Positions 1 through 7,580 are shown, counted from the stretch's first letter. The stretch is DNA of 15,729 nt from an uncultured Loktanella sp. (GCA_913061335.1 CAJXTP010000044.1:1-15729), one strand, 5' to 3'. The notes: generated from the sequence alone by a model not told the origin. Numbers and translations: made by a program.

Positions 1-26
1 GGCTCGGAGATGTGTATAAGAGACAG
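1..26. other. Nextera/Tn5 library adapter (artificial)
   Basis: The first 26 bases are the tail of the Illumina Nextera read-2 adapter (GGCTCGG) followed by the 19-bp Tn5 mosaic end AGATGTGTATAAGAGACAG. They are not genomic. Genomic sequence begins at 27, inside mreC. The same adapter in reverse complement closes the window, so both ends are transposase insertion points from library preparation. Confidence 0.98.
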
Positions 27-600
27 GTTGAATGGTGATTGGAATACGGCTGGACGTGTCGGTCAGCAAAATAACACGGGCCGTTTTATCACCCACACCG
101 CTGATGCGGCCAACAAGGCCGATGCCGTCCATCGTGGGCCAGCCATCAATAATGCCATCACGCGCGCCCACATTCAGCAACACTGACTGGCGAAACGGAG
201 AGCCGCTGTCGGTCATTACAACGCCGGTAACATAGGTCAGTTTTGGGTCAAGACGGACGTTGATGAGACCCAGAAGCTTGGCGTTTTCCTGCTCGAGTTG
301 AAGTGCGGCTTCTTTCCACGCTTTCATCTGTTGGAGTTCGCGGCGCAGGTCGCCATTTTGGGCGGCAAGTTGTTGATAAGATTGAAAATCACTGATCAGA
401 TTGATGATGCCCGTGACTGGGGCCATAGCCCAATCAAAAGATGGCACGACGCTGTCAATCACTGCCAAACGAAACCGTTCTACGCGTGGGCTATCAATGC
501 GCCAAACTAGAAATATACCTAAGAGCACAAAGACAAGGAGCCCGACCAGCAATCTGCGGATCGGGCCGAAATAATCCTCGGTATTGCGGTCATTCGCCAA
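27..600 (-). CDS. mreC: Rod shape-determining protein MreC, 5' portion (3' end cut off by adapter)
   Basis: Reading leftwards from 600 gives about 191 codons of MreC, the bitopic inner-membrane protein that links the MreB filament to the periplasmic cell-wall elongation machinery. There is a short cytoplasmic N-terminus, one membrane segment at about residues 19-36, and a Gln/Glu-rich coiled coil at about 78-112 (QQLAAQNGDLRREL onward). The start of the beta-domain follows, with VTGVVMTDSG, LNVGARDG and GLVGRISGVG typical of the family. I place the start at TTG 600-598, because AAGGCGGG lies about 8 nt upstream and no ATG occurs in frame near the N-terminus; the protein would begin MANDRNTEDY. 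It starts 18 nt after the mreB stop in the same direction, so co-transcription is likely. Full-length MreC is usually near 300 aa; the missing third is absent because the window ends, not because the gene is broken. Confidence 0.9.
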
Positions 601-618
601 TAGTGGACCCGCCTTGGT

Positions 619-1656
619 TTAGCTGTCGTAGTCAATCACGTGGCGCAATTGCTTTTCATACTCAAGCGCTTTGCCGGTGCCCAAAGCCACACAGTTCAGG
701 CTTTCGTCAGCGACGGAGATGGCTAGACCGGTCTGTTCGCGTAGGGCCAAATCAAGCTGACCTAACAATGCACCACCACCAGTGAGCATTACACCCCGGT
801 CGACAATATCAGCGGCCAAATCTGGTGGGGTTGCTTCGAGCGCGGTCATAACCGCTTCGCAGATTTGCTGCACAGGTTCAGCCAAAGCCTCGGCCACTTG
901 GGCTTGCGAAATTTCGGTCTCTTTCGGGACGCCGTTCAAAAGGTCACGCCCACGGATCATCATGGACTGGCCGCGACCATCGTCGGGCATGCGTGCTGTG
1001 CCAATTGTTGTTTTGATACGTTCGGCAGTCGCTTCGCCAACCAGAAGGTTATGTTGACGGCGCAGATAGTTGATGATCGCTTCGTCCATACGGTCACCAC
1101 CGACGCGCACAGAACGGGCGTAAACAATATCACCCAATGACAAAACGGCGACCTCGGTCGTACCGCCACCAATGTCGACAACCATGTTACCGGTTGGATC
1201 AGTGATCGGCATACCCGCGCCGATCGCCGCTGCAATTGGCTCAGCGATGAGGCCGGCGCGCCGCGCACCGGCGGACAAGACTGACTGGCGAATGGCGCGT
1301 TTTTCAACGGGTGTCGCCCCGTGCGGGACGCAGACAATGATCTTTGGCTTCGAGAACGTCGACCGCTTTGCAGCCTTGCGGATAAAGTGTTTGATCATCT
1401 CTTCGGCGGTGTCAAAATCGGCAATCACACCGTCACGCATCGGACGAATGGCCTGAATGGACCCAGGCGTGCGGCCCAGCATCAGCTTGGCGTCTTCACC
1501 AACCGCGAGCACTTTTTTGACGCCATCCTTGATGTGATAGGCGACCACAGAAGGTTCGGATAAAATGATACCTTTGCCTCTGACGTAAACCAACGTGTTC
1601 GCGGTCCCAAGGTCAATCGCCATATCTGACGAAAACAAACTTCCGAAAATCGCCAT
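619..1656 (-). CDS. mreB: Rod shape-determining protein MreB (actin homologue)
   Basis: The protein has 345 aa, full length for MreB. It is the cytoplasmic, membrane-associated actin-like ATPase that forms filaments directing lateral wall synthesis with MreC, MreD, RodA and PBP2. Visible signatures are the phosphate-1 loop DLGTAN at 15-20, phosphate-2 VVDIGGGTTEVA at 159-170 and the adenosine motif LTGGGALLGQ at 291-300. The N-terminal MAIFGSLFSSD resembles the amphipathic membrane-binding start of Gram-negative MreB. ATG 1656-1654 has AAGGA about 11 nt upstream, slightly distant but the best candidate. mreC follows 18 nt downstream. A candidate promoter and a small leader hairpin lie upstream. 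Confidence 0.98.
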   Translation of the reverse strand: MAIFGSLFSSDMAIDLGTANTLVYVRGKGIILSEPSVVAYHIKDGVKKVLAVGEDAKLMLGRTPGSIQAIRPMRDGVIADFDTAEEMIKHFIRKAAKRSTFSKPKIIVCVPHGATPVEKRAIRQSVLSAGARRAGLIAEPIAAAIGAGMPITDPTGNMVVDIGGGTTEVAVLSLGDIVYARSVRVGGDRMDEAIINYLRRQHNLLVGEATAERIKTTIGTARMPDDGRGQSMMIRGRDLLNGVPKETEISQAQVAEALAEPVQQICEAVMTALEATPPDLAADIVDRGVMLTGGGALLGQLDLALREQTGLAISVADESLNCVALGTGKALEYEKQLRHVIDYDS

Positions 1657-1684
1657 ATTGCAGATTGTCCTTGCGAATTAAAAT

Positions 1685-1700
1685 GGGGATGCGACTCCCC
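1685..1700 (-). other. Small hairpin in the mreB 5' leader
   Basis: GGGGA (1685-1689) and TCCCC (1696-1700) can form a 5-bp stem with a 6-nt loop. On the mreB strand it is followed by ATTTTAATT. The arrangement resembles a weak terminator or a transcript-stabilising leader hairpin between the candidate promoter and the mreB start. The stem is short, so this is weak. Confidence 0.25.
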
Positions 1701-1714
1701 GCTACAGCTTGGTC

Positions 1715-1743
1715 CTTATATGAAAGGGGGACGCTTTGCGAAA
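1715..1743 (-). promoter_or_regulatory. Candidate mreB promoter
   Basis: On the minus strand, TATAAG (1720-1715) lies 17 bp downstream of TTTCGC (1743-1738). The -10 element matches the sigma-70 consensus at five of six positions; the -35 matches only three. Transcription would begin about 50 nt upstream of the mreB ATG. Chosen by eye, so tentative. Confidence 0.35.
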
Positions 1744-1785
1744 GGGGCAATCATGCAGCCGCTTGGCGTGATCTTGCCACCAACA

Positions 1786-1818
1786 CGGAATGGGCGGCCC
1801 AATAGGCCGCCCATTCCG
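1786..1818 (-). terminator. Terminator hairpin after leuA
   Basis: A perfect 14-bp stem (1786-1799 with 1805-1818, CGGAATGGGCGGCC against its complement) closes a 5-nt loop. It begins immediately after the leuA stop codon at 1822-1820. On the leuA strand it is followed by TGTTGGTGG, so the U tract is poor. The position and strength make transcription termination or 3'-end protection the likely role. It also insulates the downstream mreB unit on the same strand. Confidence 0.7.
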
Positions 1819-1819
1819 A

Positions 1820-3376
1820 TTATGTGTCTTTGTAGCTGACGCCTTTTGTGTCGTACCCGGGCTGCGATTGTTCGCGGCGCACCATCAAGCGGTTGAGTGC
1901 ATTGATGTAAGCTTTGGCACTGGCCACGACCGTATCGGTGTCCGCAGATTGGCCGGTGGCGATGCGCCCGTCCTCTTCCATACGCACAGACACGGTGGCC
2001 TGCGCATCAGTACCTTCGGTCACGGCGCTGACTTGGTACAATTGCAAGCGGGCATTGTGATCGACCAAGGCTTTGACCGCATTGAACGTCGCATCGACTG
2101 GACCATCACCAGTGGCAGTCGTTTCAACAACAACACCATCAATTTCCAAAGCCATTTCAGCCGACTGTGGGCCTTCGGTGCCGCACACAACGCGCAATGA
2201 TTTCAGACGCACGCGGTCTTCTTGCCCGTCGTTTTGGTGGACCAATGCGATCAGGTCGTCATCATAAACTTCCTTCTTACGGTCAGCCAATTCCTTGAAG
2301 CGGACAAACACGTCCTTCAACTGATTGTCCGCCATATCAAAGCCGAGCTCAGTCAATTTTGCCCGTAACGCAGCACGACCGGAATGCTTGCCCAGCGGCA
2401 ACGAAGTGCCTGCCAAGCCAACGGATTCTGGGCGCATGATTTCGAACGTATCTTTGTTCTTGAGCATGCCGTCTTGGTGGATGCCCGACTCATGCGCGAA
2501 CGCATTCTTGCCGACAATCGCCTTGTTAAACTGCACCGCAAAGCCGGACACTGTCGCAACACGGCGGCTGATATTCATGATTTTAGTCGTGTCGATGCGG
2601 GTGGTGTACGGCATGATGTCAGGCCGAACCTTCAGCGCCATGACGACTTCTTCGAGTGCGGTATTGCCAGCACGTTCGCCTAATCCGTTGATTGTGCACT
2701 CAATTTGACGCGCGCCGCCCGCGACGGCCGCTAATGAGTTGGCAGTGGCCATGCCCAGATCGTTATGGCAATGGGTCGCAAAAATTACGTCATCGGCACC
2801 CGGCACAGCGCTGATCAAACGGCGGATCAGATCAGCGGATTCCACTGGCGCGGTATAGCCCACGGTATCGGGAATGTTGATCGTGGTCGCGCCAGCCTTG
2901 ATTGCAATCTCGACCACGCGGCACAGGTAATCCCATTCGGTACGGGTTGCGTCCATCGGAGACCATTGCACGTTGTCACACAGATTGCGGGCGTGAGTGA
3001 CTGTGTCGTGGATACGCACGGCCATCTCGTCCATCGTCAGGTTCGGGATCGCGCGGTGCAGTTCAGACGTGCCGATAAACGTATGGATACGCGGGGATTT
3101 GGCGTGTTTGACGGCCTCCCAGCAGCGGTCGATGTCTTTGTAGTTGGCGCGGGCCAAGCCACATATTGTGGCGCCTTTTGAGCGCAACGATATCTCGGAC
3201 ACAGCCTTAAAATCGCCCTCGGATGCAATCGGGAAGCCAGCCTCGATGATATCGACGCCCATTTCGTCCAGCAGTTCTGCGATTTCCAATTTTTCAGCAT
3301 GGGTCATTGTTGCGCCGGGAGATTGCTCGCCATCGCGCAAGGTGGTGTCGAAAATCAACACTTCATTCGTCGTCAT
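1820..3376 (-). CDS. leuA: 2-isopropylmalate synthase LeuA
   Basis: LeuA condenses acetyl-CoA with 2-ketoisovalerate, the first committed step of leucine synthesis, in the cytoplasm. The 518-aa length is that of the long LeuA1 type with a C-terminal leucine-feedback domain. The TIM-barrel domain opens with FDTTLRDGEQSPGATM (catalytic R14, metal ligand D15). It continues with EAGFP near 45-49, the metal ligands H202 and H204 in HCHNDLGMATANS, and N238 in GLGERAGN. The segment from about 395 onward (SLRVVCGTEGP...) is the allosteric domain. ATG 3376 has AAGGA 9 nt upstream. Upstream on the same strand is a leucine-rich leader peptide with a stable hairpin, indicating control by leucyl-tRNA supply. 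No other leu or ilv gene is present here, so leuA appears to be a single-gene unit. Confidence 0.97.
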   Translation of the reverse strand: MTTNEVLIFDTTLRDGEQSPGATMTHAEKLEIAELLDEMGVDIIEAGFPIASEGDFKAVSEISLRSKGATICGLARANYKDIDRCWEAVKHAKSPRIHTFIGTSELHRAIPNLTMDEMAVRIHDTVTHARNLCDNVQWSPMDATRTEWDYLCRVVEIAIKAGATTINIPDTVGYTAPVESADLIRRLISAVPGADDVIFATHCHNDLGMATANSLAAVAGGARQIECTINGLGERAGNTALEEVVMALKVRPDIMPYTTRIDTTKIMNISRRVATVSGFAVQFNKAIVGKNAFAHESGIHQDGMLKNKDTFEIMRPESVGLAGTSLPLGKHSGRAALRAKLTELGFDMADNQLKDVFVRFKELADRKKEVYDDDLIALVHQNDGQEDRVRLKSLRVVCGTEGPQSAEMALEIDGVVVETTATGDGPVDATFNAVKALVDHNARLQLYQVSAVTEGTDAQATVSVRMEEDGRIATGQSADTDTVVASAKAYINALNRLMVRREQSQPGYDTKGVSYKDT

Positions 3377-3395
3377 TTTAGGTATTCCTTGTTGT

Positions 3396-3466
3396 CCTTA
3401 AGCTGTCTTGGTGCTGGTCTCCTCTGAGCGGTCGCACCGGTATGGCACGCTCAGAGGCAGCTAAGG
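3396..3466 (-). promoter_or_regulatory. leuA leader RNA structure (attenuator candidate)
   Basis: On the leuA strand, CCTCTGAGCG (3457-3448) pairs perfectly with CGCTCAGAGG (3430-3421), giving a 10-bp stem with a 17-nt loop. The first arm contains the leader-peptide stop codon. Just outside it, CCTTAGCTG (3466-3458), which covers the last codons of the Leu run, can pair with CAGCTTAAGG (3405-3396) with one bulged base. A ribosome stalled on the Leu run would melt the outer helix but leave the inner arm free. A ribosome at the stop codon would block both. No U tract follows either helix, so a classical rho-independent attenuator is not evident. Rho-dependent termination or control of ribosome access to leuA (AUG at 3376) is possible. 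The pairings are seen; the mechanism is inferred. Confidence 0.6.
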
Positions 3467-3531
3467 AGAAGCAACGCAGATAGGCCAAGCCCAATAGGGG
3501 CGGCAAATGTGATATGTGCAGTTGCGTTCAT
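3451..3531 (-). CDS. leuA leader peptide (26 aa, leucine-rich)
   Basis: A 26-codon open frame begins at ATG 3531-3529 and ends at TGA 3453-3451, about 75 nt before leuA. It starts MNATAHITFAAPIGLG and has Leu at positions 15, 17, 20, 21, 22, 23 and 26: seven of the last twelve codons, including a run of four (TTG CTT CTC CTT). This is the pattern of amino-acid biosynthetic leader peptides, where ribosome stalling at scarce Leu-tRNA changes the fold of the following RNA. Leader-peptide control of leu genes in proteobacteria is established; applying it here is inference. The frame is open for another 35 codons upstream, but the promoter position argues for the short form. No Shine-Dalgarno precedes the ATG, in keeping with a leaderless start. 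Confidence 0.75.
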   Translation of the reverse strand: MNATAHITFAAPIGLGLSALLLLSCL

Positions 3532-3538
3532 GTGGCCG

Positions 3539-3566
3539 ACTATACGCCGATGAAAGTGAATGAAAA
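3539..3566 (-). promoter_or_regulatory. Candidate leuA promoter
   Basis: On the minus strand, TATAGT (3544-3539) matches the -10 consensus at five of six positions. It lies 16 bp downstream of TTTTCA (3566-3561), a four-of-six -35. The A of the leader-peptide ATG (3531) is the eighth base after the -10, so the predicted start point falls at or next to the start codon. That predicts a leaderless leader-peptide mRNA. Mapped by eye only. Confidence 0.5.
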
Positions 3567-3584
3567 CCCCCCGTTTTTCGGAGG
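3563..3584 (-). terminator. Possible terminator of the MORN-repeat gene
   Basis: On the minus strand, CCTCCG (3584-3579) can pair with CGGGGG (3573-3568), including one G-U, around an AAAAA loop. G and then TTTT (3566-3563) follow. This lies about 85 nt after the MORN-gene stop and overlaps the -35 of the leuA promoter, so it could stop read-through into the leu leader. The stem is only 6 bp. Confidence 0.4.
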
Positions 3585-3666
3585 CCAGCCCCCGCACCCC
3601 GACATATTTAGGCTTGGAAAACGATGAAGGGGACATAGGCTGGCGCGAGAAATTGGATGCTGCGGT

Positions 3667-5097
3667 TTAGTTGTCGGCAGGTGGATCTTCGACCGCTGGT
3701 GCGACATTGGCTACTGGCAGCGCACCGTCGATCCATTCGCCTGTGGCTTCTTCACCTGTTGTGTAGCGCATCGTGCCTACGCCCTGACGGCGGCCCCGAA
3801 CGAACGTGCCTTCGTAGATATCGCCGTTTGCATAGGTTGCAGTGCCTTGACCACTGATTTCACCACTTGTCCAAGCGCCTTCATAAACGAAACCGTCAGG
3901 CAGGGTGATCTTGCCGGTGCCATCGCGTTGGCCGTCCTTGAATGTGCCGTCATAGATTGTGCCATCGGCGTAAACTGCACGGCCGATGCCGCTGCGCTGG
4001 CCACCTGCCCATGCGCCGTCATAGGTATAGCCGTCGGCGTAGGTCATTTTGCCTTGTCCGTGGTTCTTGGCGTTCAGGAATTCGCCATCGTAGATCAAGC
4101 CATTGGCATAGGTCGCAATACCAGCACCATTGATGACGCCGTTGTCCCATGCGCCGTCATAGCTGGACCCGTCTGGGTAGATGATCTTGCCCGTACCGTC
4201 CGCGAGATCGGCGCTGAAAGTGCCTGCATAAACTGAGCCATCTGGGTAAGTAACCTCGCCGGTGCCTTCGATCTGGCCTGCTTTCCAGTCGCCGCTATAT
4301 TTGTAACCGTCGGTGCCTAAGAATGTGCCTTGGCCGTGGCGTTTGTCGTCAACAAACCCACCGACATAGGTATCACCATTGGCATAAGTGACAGTACCAG
4401 TGCCCTGACGGCGACCAGCGGCCAAGTCACCCTCATAGACGTCGCCGTTGGGTTGTTCCAAGCGGCCTTGGCCTTCTATTTGGCCATTCACCCAAGTGCC
4501 TGCGTAAACCAGACCATCGGCCATTGTCAGCGTGCCTGTGCCATCTCGTTCACCAGCTTTGAGGTTGCCTGCATAGACTGCGCCATCGGGATAAGTGATT
4601 CGGCCTTCGCCTTCTTTGACGCCATTTATCCATGGCCCCTCATAAATGTAGCCACCTGGGGATTTCATGGTGCCTGTCCCGTGGTGCATCGCGTTGCGCA
4701 GTTCGCCTTCGTATACCACGCCATTGGCATAGGCCGCGATCCCGCGTCCGGTGATGTTGCCATCCAACCAGTCGCCTTCAAACGTGCCGCCATCGGCGAA
4801 CGTAATCTTGCCCGTGCCAGACGGTTTACCCGCAACAAATGTCCCCTCATAGATCGACCCATTGGGGAAACGTGCAGTGCCGGTGCCGCGAATTTCGCCG
4901 GCAACCCAATCACCGATGTATTCATATCCGTTGGGGAGGCGGTACGTACCTTGCCCATGTTGTTTTCCATTCAGGAACGCACCTTCATAGACGCCCCCAT
5001 CGTCGTATTGCTTGGTTTGCACAGTCTGCGCATCCGCCGTGCCTGCCAGTGTCAATGCGCCAGCCAGTGCCGCGCCGTGCCATGCCCAATGTGCCAT
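3667..5097 (-). CDS. Exported MORN-repeat protein (18 repeats plus one degenerate)
   Basis: The 476-aa protein starts with a plausible Sec signal peptide (HWAWHGAALAGALTLAGTADAQ, cleavage after about residue 23). Almost everything after it is made of 23-residue MORN repeats of the form [ND]G-x-x-Y-x-G-x-[WFL]...G-x-G. I count 18 good repeats and a nineteenth decayed one (TGEEATGEW), then a short Pro/Ala/Asp tail ending PPADN. MORN repeats form an elongated beta-hairpin stack and usually mediate protein or lipid contact. No catalytic domain is attached, so a periplasmic or surface scaffold role is inference. ATG 5097 has GGGGA about 7 nt upstream. A candidate promoter TTGTCA-17-TAGGCT lies at 5157-5129. 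It is divergent from nadE. Repeats fall into blocks of four (see findings). Confidence 0.9.
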   Translation of the reverse strand: MAHWAWHGAALAGALTLAGTADAQTVQTKQYDDGGVYEGAFLNGKQHGQGTYRLPNGYEYIGDWVAGEIRGTGTARFPNGSIYEGTFVAGKPSGTGKITFADGGTFEGDWLDGNITGRGIAAYANGVVYEGELRNAMHHGTGTMKSPGGYIYEGPWINGVKEGEGRITYPDGAVYAGNLKAGERDGTGTLTMADGLVYAGTWVNGQIEGQGRLEQPNGDVYEGDLAAGRRQGTGTVTYANGDTYVGGFVDDKRHGQGTFLGTDGYKYSGDWKAGQIEGTGEVTYPDGSVYAGTFSADLADGTGKIIYPDGSSYDGAWDNGVINGAGIATYANGLIYDGEFLNAKNHGQGKMTYADGYTYDGAWAGGQRSGIGRAVYADGTIYDGTFKDGQRDGTGKITLPDGFVYEGAWTSGEISGQGTATYANGDIYEGTFVRGRRQGVGTMRYTTGEEATGEWIDGALPVANVAPAVEDPPADN

Positions 5098-5128
5098 ACT
5101 TTATTCCCCAGCCTGATCGTTGGCGCAC

Positions 5129-5157
5129 AGCCTAGTCCAAGGGGGCAGAGGTGACAA
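5129..5157 (-). promoter_or_regulatory. Candidate promoter of the MORN-repeat gene
   Basis: On the minus strand, TTGTCA (5157-5152, five of six matches to the -35) is followed after 17 bp by TAGGCT (5134-5129, a weak -10). Transcription would begin near 5122, giving a leader of about 25 nt. It lies in the divergent gap between this gene and nadE. Confidence 0.4.
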
Positions 5158-5233
5158 CGGGGGTATCAGACGCAATCGGCTTTCCCTTGCCAGCCAATAT
5201 GCTACATCGGGTGCAACGATGAGGGACAGTATA

Positions 5234-6895
5234 ATGAGCGATCATTTCCGGCTAACAATTGCACAATTGAACCCAACCGTTGGGGACATTGCAGGCAACG
5301 CAGCGCTTGCCCGCGACGCATGGGCGCAAGGCAAAGCTGCGGGCACCGATATGGTCGCCCTGCCAGAGATGTTCATTACCGGATATTCGACCCAGGACCT
5401 TGTGAACAAATCGGCATTTCACCTTGCGGCAATGGCCGCAGTGGAGGCTTTGGCAGTGGACTGTGCCGACGGGCCAACGCTGGCTATTGGCGGGCCATAT
5501 GCGCAAGACGGGCGACTTTATAACGCCTATCATATCTGTCGTGGTGGCAAGGTTGTGTCGCGCCAGTTCAAGCATTTCTTACCCAACTACAACGTTTTTG
5601 ACGAGGTACGCCAATTCAACCGCGGTGACATCCAAGGGCCATACGCTATTCCAAACGGACCGCGCGTCGGAAGCCCAATTTGCGAAGATGCTTGGTATGA
5701 GGATGTGGCTGAAGCCATGGTTGAATCTGGCGCCGAGATCCTTGTGGTGCCTAATGGTTCGCCTTACTTTCGCGGTAAATTCGACTACCGGATGAACGCA
5801 ATGGTCGCGCGTGTTATCGAAAACGACGTGCCGCTGGTTTATTTGAACATGGTTGGCGGTCAAGACGATCAAGCCTTTGATGGTGGGTCATTTGTGCTGA
5901 ACCGTGGTGGCGAATTGGCGGTGCAGTTGCCGTTGTTTGACGCGGCTATCGCGCATGTTGATTTTACGCGGGGACCGGATGGCTGGGTTGCTGCGAGCGG
6001 CGATAAAGCCCCGTTGCCTGCGGAAATTGCCCAAGATTACCGCGCGATGGTGGAATCCTTGCGCGACTATTTTGGCAAAACTGGTTTCACGAAATGCCTG
6101 CTTGGCCTGTCAGGGGGCATCGACAGCGCCATTGTGGCGACCATTGCCGCAGATGCGCTTGGGCCAGAAAACGTGCGCTGTGTGATGCTGCCGTCCGAAT
6201 ATACGTCCCAAGCATCGCTTGATGACGCGCAAGCGGTCGTGGATGCGCTGGGCTGTAAATACGACACGGTGAATATCGCAGGGCCACGGGCGGCTGTGGC
6301 CGAGGCACTTGCGCCGCTGTTCGCAGGGCTTGATGAGGGGCTGACCGAGGAAAACATCCAGTCGCGTATGCGCGGGTTATTGTTGATGGCGCAGTCTAAT
6401 AAGTTTGGCGAAATGCTGCTGACGACGGGCAATAAATCTGAAGTTGCGGTGGGCTATGCGACCATTTACGGCGATATGGCGGGCGGCTATAATCCGATCA
6501 AGGACATGTATAAAACGCGGGTCTTTGCGACGTGCCGCTGGCGCAACGAAAACCACGCGCCTTGGATGTTGGCCCCTGTGGGCGAGATGATCCCTGAGGC
6601 GATTATCGACAAGCCGCCGACTGCCGAACTGCGACCTGATCAGAAAGACAGCGACAGCCTGCCGCCATACAATATTCTTGACGGCATTTTGGAAATGCTT
6701 GTCGATGATGAGGCGTCAGTGGCGGACTGTGTGGCCAAAGGATATGAACGTGACACGGTGAAACGGGTCGAACATCTGCTTTATATTTCTGAATATAAGC
6801 GATTCCAATCGGCACCAGGTACGCGGTTGTCACGCCACGCATTCTGGCTTGATCGGCGCTATCCGATTGTGAACCGGTGGCGCGACGACAGCTAA
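5234..6895 (+). CDS. nadE: Glutamine-dependent NAD+ synthetase
   Basis: NadE amidates nicotinic acid adenine dinucleotide to NAD+ using ATP and ammonia drawn from glutamine; it is cytoplasmic. With the start at ATG 5234 (GAGGGA 7 nt upstream) it has 553 aa, the size of two-domain alphaproteobacterial NadE. The N-terminal nitrilase-type glutaminase shows the Glu-Lys-Cys triad: E45 in LPEMFITGY, K113 in QFKHFLPNYN and C150 in GSPICEDAW. The synthetase domain has the ATP-pyrophosphatase loop SGGIDS at 293-298. It then has TTGNKSEVAVGYATIYGDMA and the C-terminal KRFQSAPGTRLSRHAF typical of the family. The frame stays open upstream to 5120, and another ATG lies at 5219, but the ribosome site and the start of the conserved LTIAQLNPTVGDI segment favour 5234. 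It is first in a run of four plus-strand genes. Confidence 0.97.
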   Translation: MSDHFRLTIAQLNPTVGDIAGNAALARDAWAQGKAAGTDMVALPEMFITGYSTQDLVNKSAFHLAAMAAVEALAVDCADGPTLAIGGPYAQDGRLYNAYHICRGGKVVSRQFKHFLPNYNVFDEVRQFNRGDIQGPYAIPNGPRVGSPICEDAWYEDVAEAMVESGAEILVVPNGSPYFRGKFDYRMNAMVARVIENDVPLVYLNMVGGQDDQAFDGGSFVLNRGGELAVQLPLFDAAIAHVDFTRGPDGWVAASGDKAPLPAEIAQDYRAMVESLRDYFGKTGFTKCLLGLSGGIDSAIVATIAADALGPENVRCVMLPSEYTSQASLDDAQAVVDALGCKYDTVNIAGPRAAVAEALAPLFAGLDEGLTEENIQSRMRGLLLMAQSNKFGEMLLTTGNKSEVAVGYATIYGDMAGGYNPIKDMYKTRVFATCRWRNENHAPWMLAPVGEMIPEAIIDKPPTAELRPDQKDSDSLPPYNILDGILEMLVDDEASVADCVAKGYERDTVKRVEHLLYISEYKRFQSAPGTRLSRHAFWLDRRYPIVNRWRDDS

Positions 6896-6956
6896 ACCGC
6901 TTGCTCAATAAGGCAGGCCGGCGTACCGATTAGGGGTCTTTTTGAAAGCCCAACAT

Positions 6957-7508
6957 ATGATAGCCGTTCACACGATCTCTGCGGCGTTCTCGCTGGCCGA
7001 TTGCGACCGCATATTAGCGCAAACCGCAGCCGCGCCCGTTGAGGATGCAAAGCTGGTTGGCAAAAACCAAAACTACAACATCCGGCGTGCTGACTTGGTG
7101 TGGTTGGACCGAGTGCCGGATACAGGTTGGGTCATGGACCAAATTATCGACATGGTCCGCGTGGCCAATCGAGATACCTTTGGGTTTGACCTGACCGAAT
7201 TTGGCGAAAGCGTGCAGGTCGCTCATTATGATAGCGCGCGCGAAGGGCATTTTGACTGGCACAGCGATATCGGTGACGGGCGGCTTGCGGGCAAACGCAA
7301 ACTGACGCTCGTGGCGCAATTATCCGCACCCGACAGCTATGTTGGTGGCGCGCTAGAAGTGATGCCGTCCAACCAAGCGGTGACTACGCAAAGAGCGCGC
7401 GGGACCGTGACAATTTTCCCTAGCTATCTGCTGCACCGCGTGACCCCTGTGACCACGGGTAGCCGTGCATCGATGACCGTGTGGGCGCATGGGCCGGCAT
7501 TTCGGTAA
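6957..7508 (+). CDS. 2-oxoglutarate/Fe(II)-dependent oxygenase (prolyl 4-hydroxylase-like)
   Basis: A 183-aa single-domain protein with the double-stranded beta-helix signature of 2OG-Fe(II) oxygenases: H102 and D104 in GHFDWHSDIGD, H160 in IFPSYLLHRVTPV and the 2OG-binding R170 in TTGSRASMTVW. The sequence GGALEVMPS before the distal His fits the PKHD/PiuC-like branch. It should oxidise an unknown substrate with O2 and 2-oxoglutarate; nothing nearby identifies the substrate. ATG 6957 gives a start (MIAVHTISAAFSLADCDRI) similar in length to the family. A TTG at 6942, five bases after AGGGG, would add five residues and has the better ribosome site, so the start is open. It lies 61 bp after nadE and 72 bp before the next gene. 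Confidence 0.85.
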   Translation: MIAVHTISAAFSLADCDRILAQTAAAPVEDAKLVGKNQNYNIRRADLVWLDRVPDTGWVMDQIIDMVRVANRDTFGFDLTEFGESVQVAHYDSAREGHFDWHSDIGDGRLAGKRKLTLVAQLSAPDSYVGGALEVMPSNQAVTTQRARGTVTIFPSYLLHRVTPVTTGSRASMTVWAHGPAFR

Positions 7509-7580
7509 CCAGCGCAATCTGCGCAATGTGGAAATTATATCTGTTTTCTGCTAGCGTCAGTTCATCAAGGGAGCGTCAAA

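Noticed and set aside
3532..3636. Longer form of the leuA leader peptide (61 codons)
   Set aside because: The extension would cover the promoter candidate and the MORN-gene terminator candidate, and contributes no Leu-rich sequence; the 26-codon form fits leader peptides better.
3720..5040. CRISPR-like or minisatellite array, from the regular 69-bp spacing
   Set aside because: The periodicity is that of degenerate protein-coding MORN repeats. There are no identical repeats and no spacers.
4330..5154. Long plus-strand open frame (about 274 codons) opposite the MORN gene
   Set aside because: It is the antisense shadow of a 69-bp periodic repeat, which keeps stops out of one antisense frame. 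It has no ribosome site or domain of its own.
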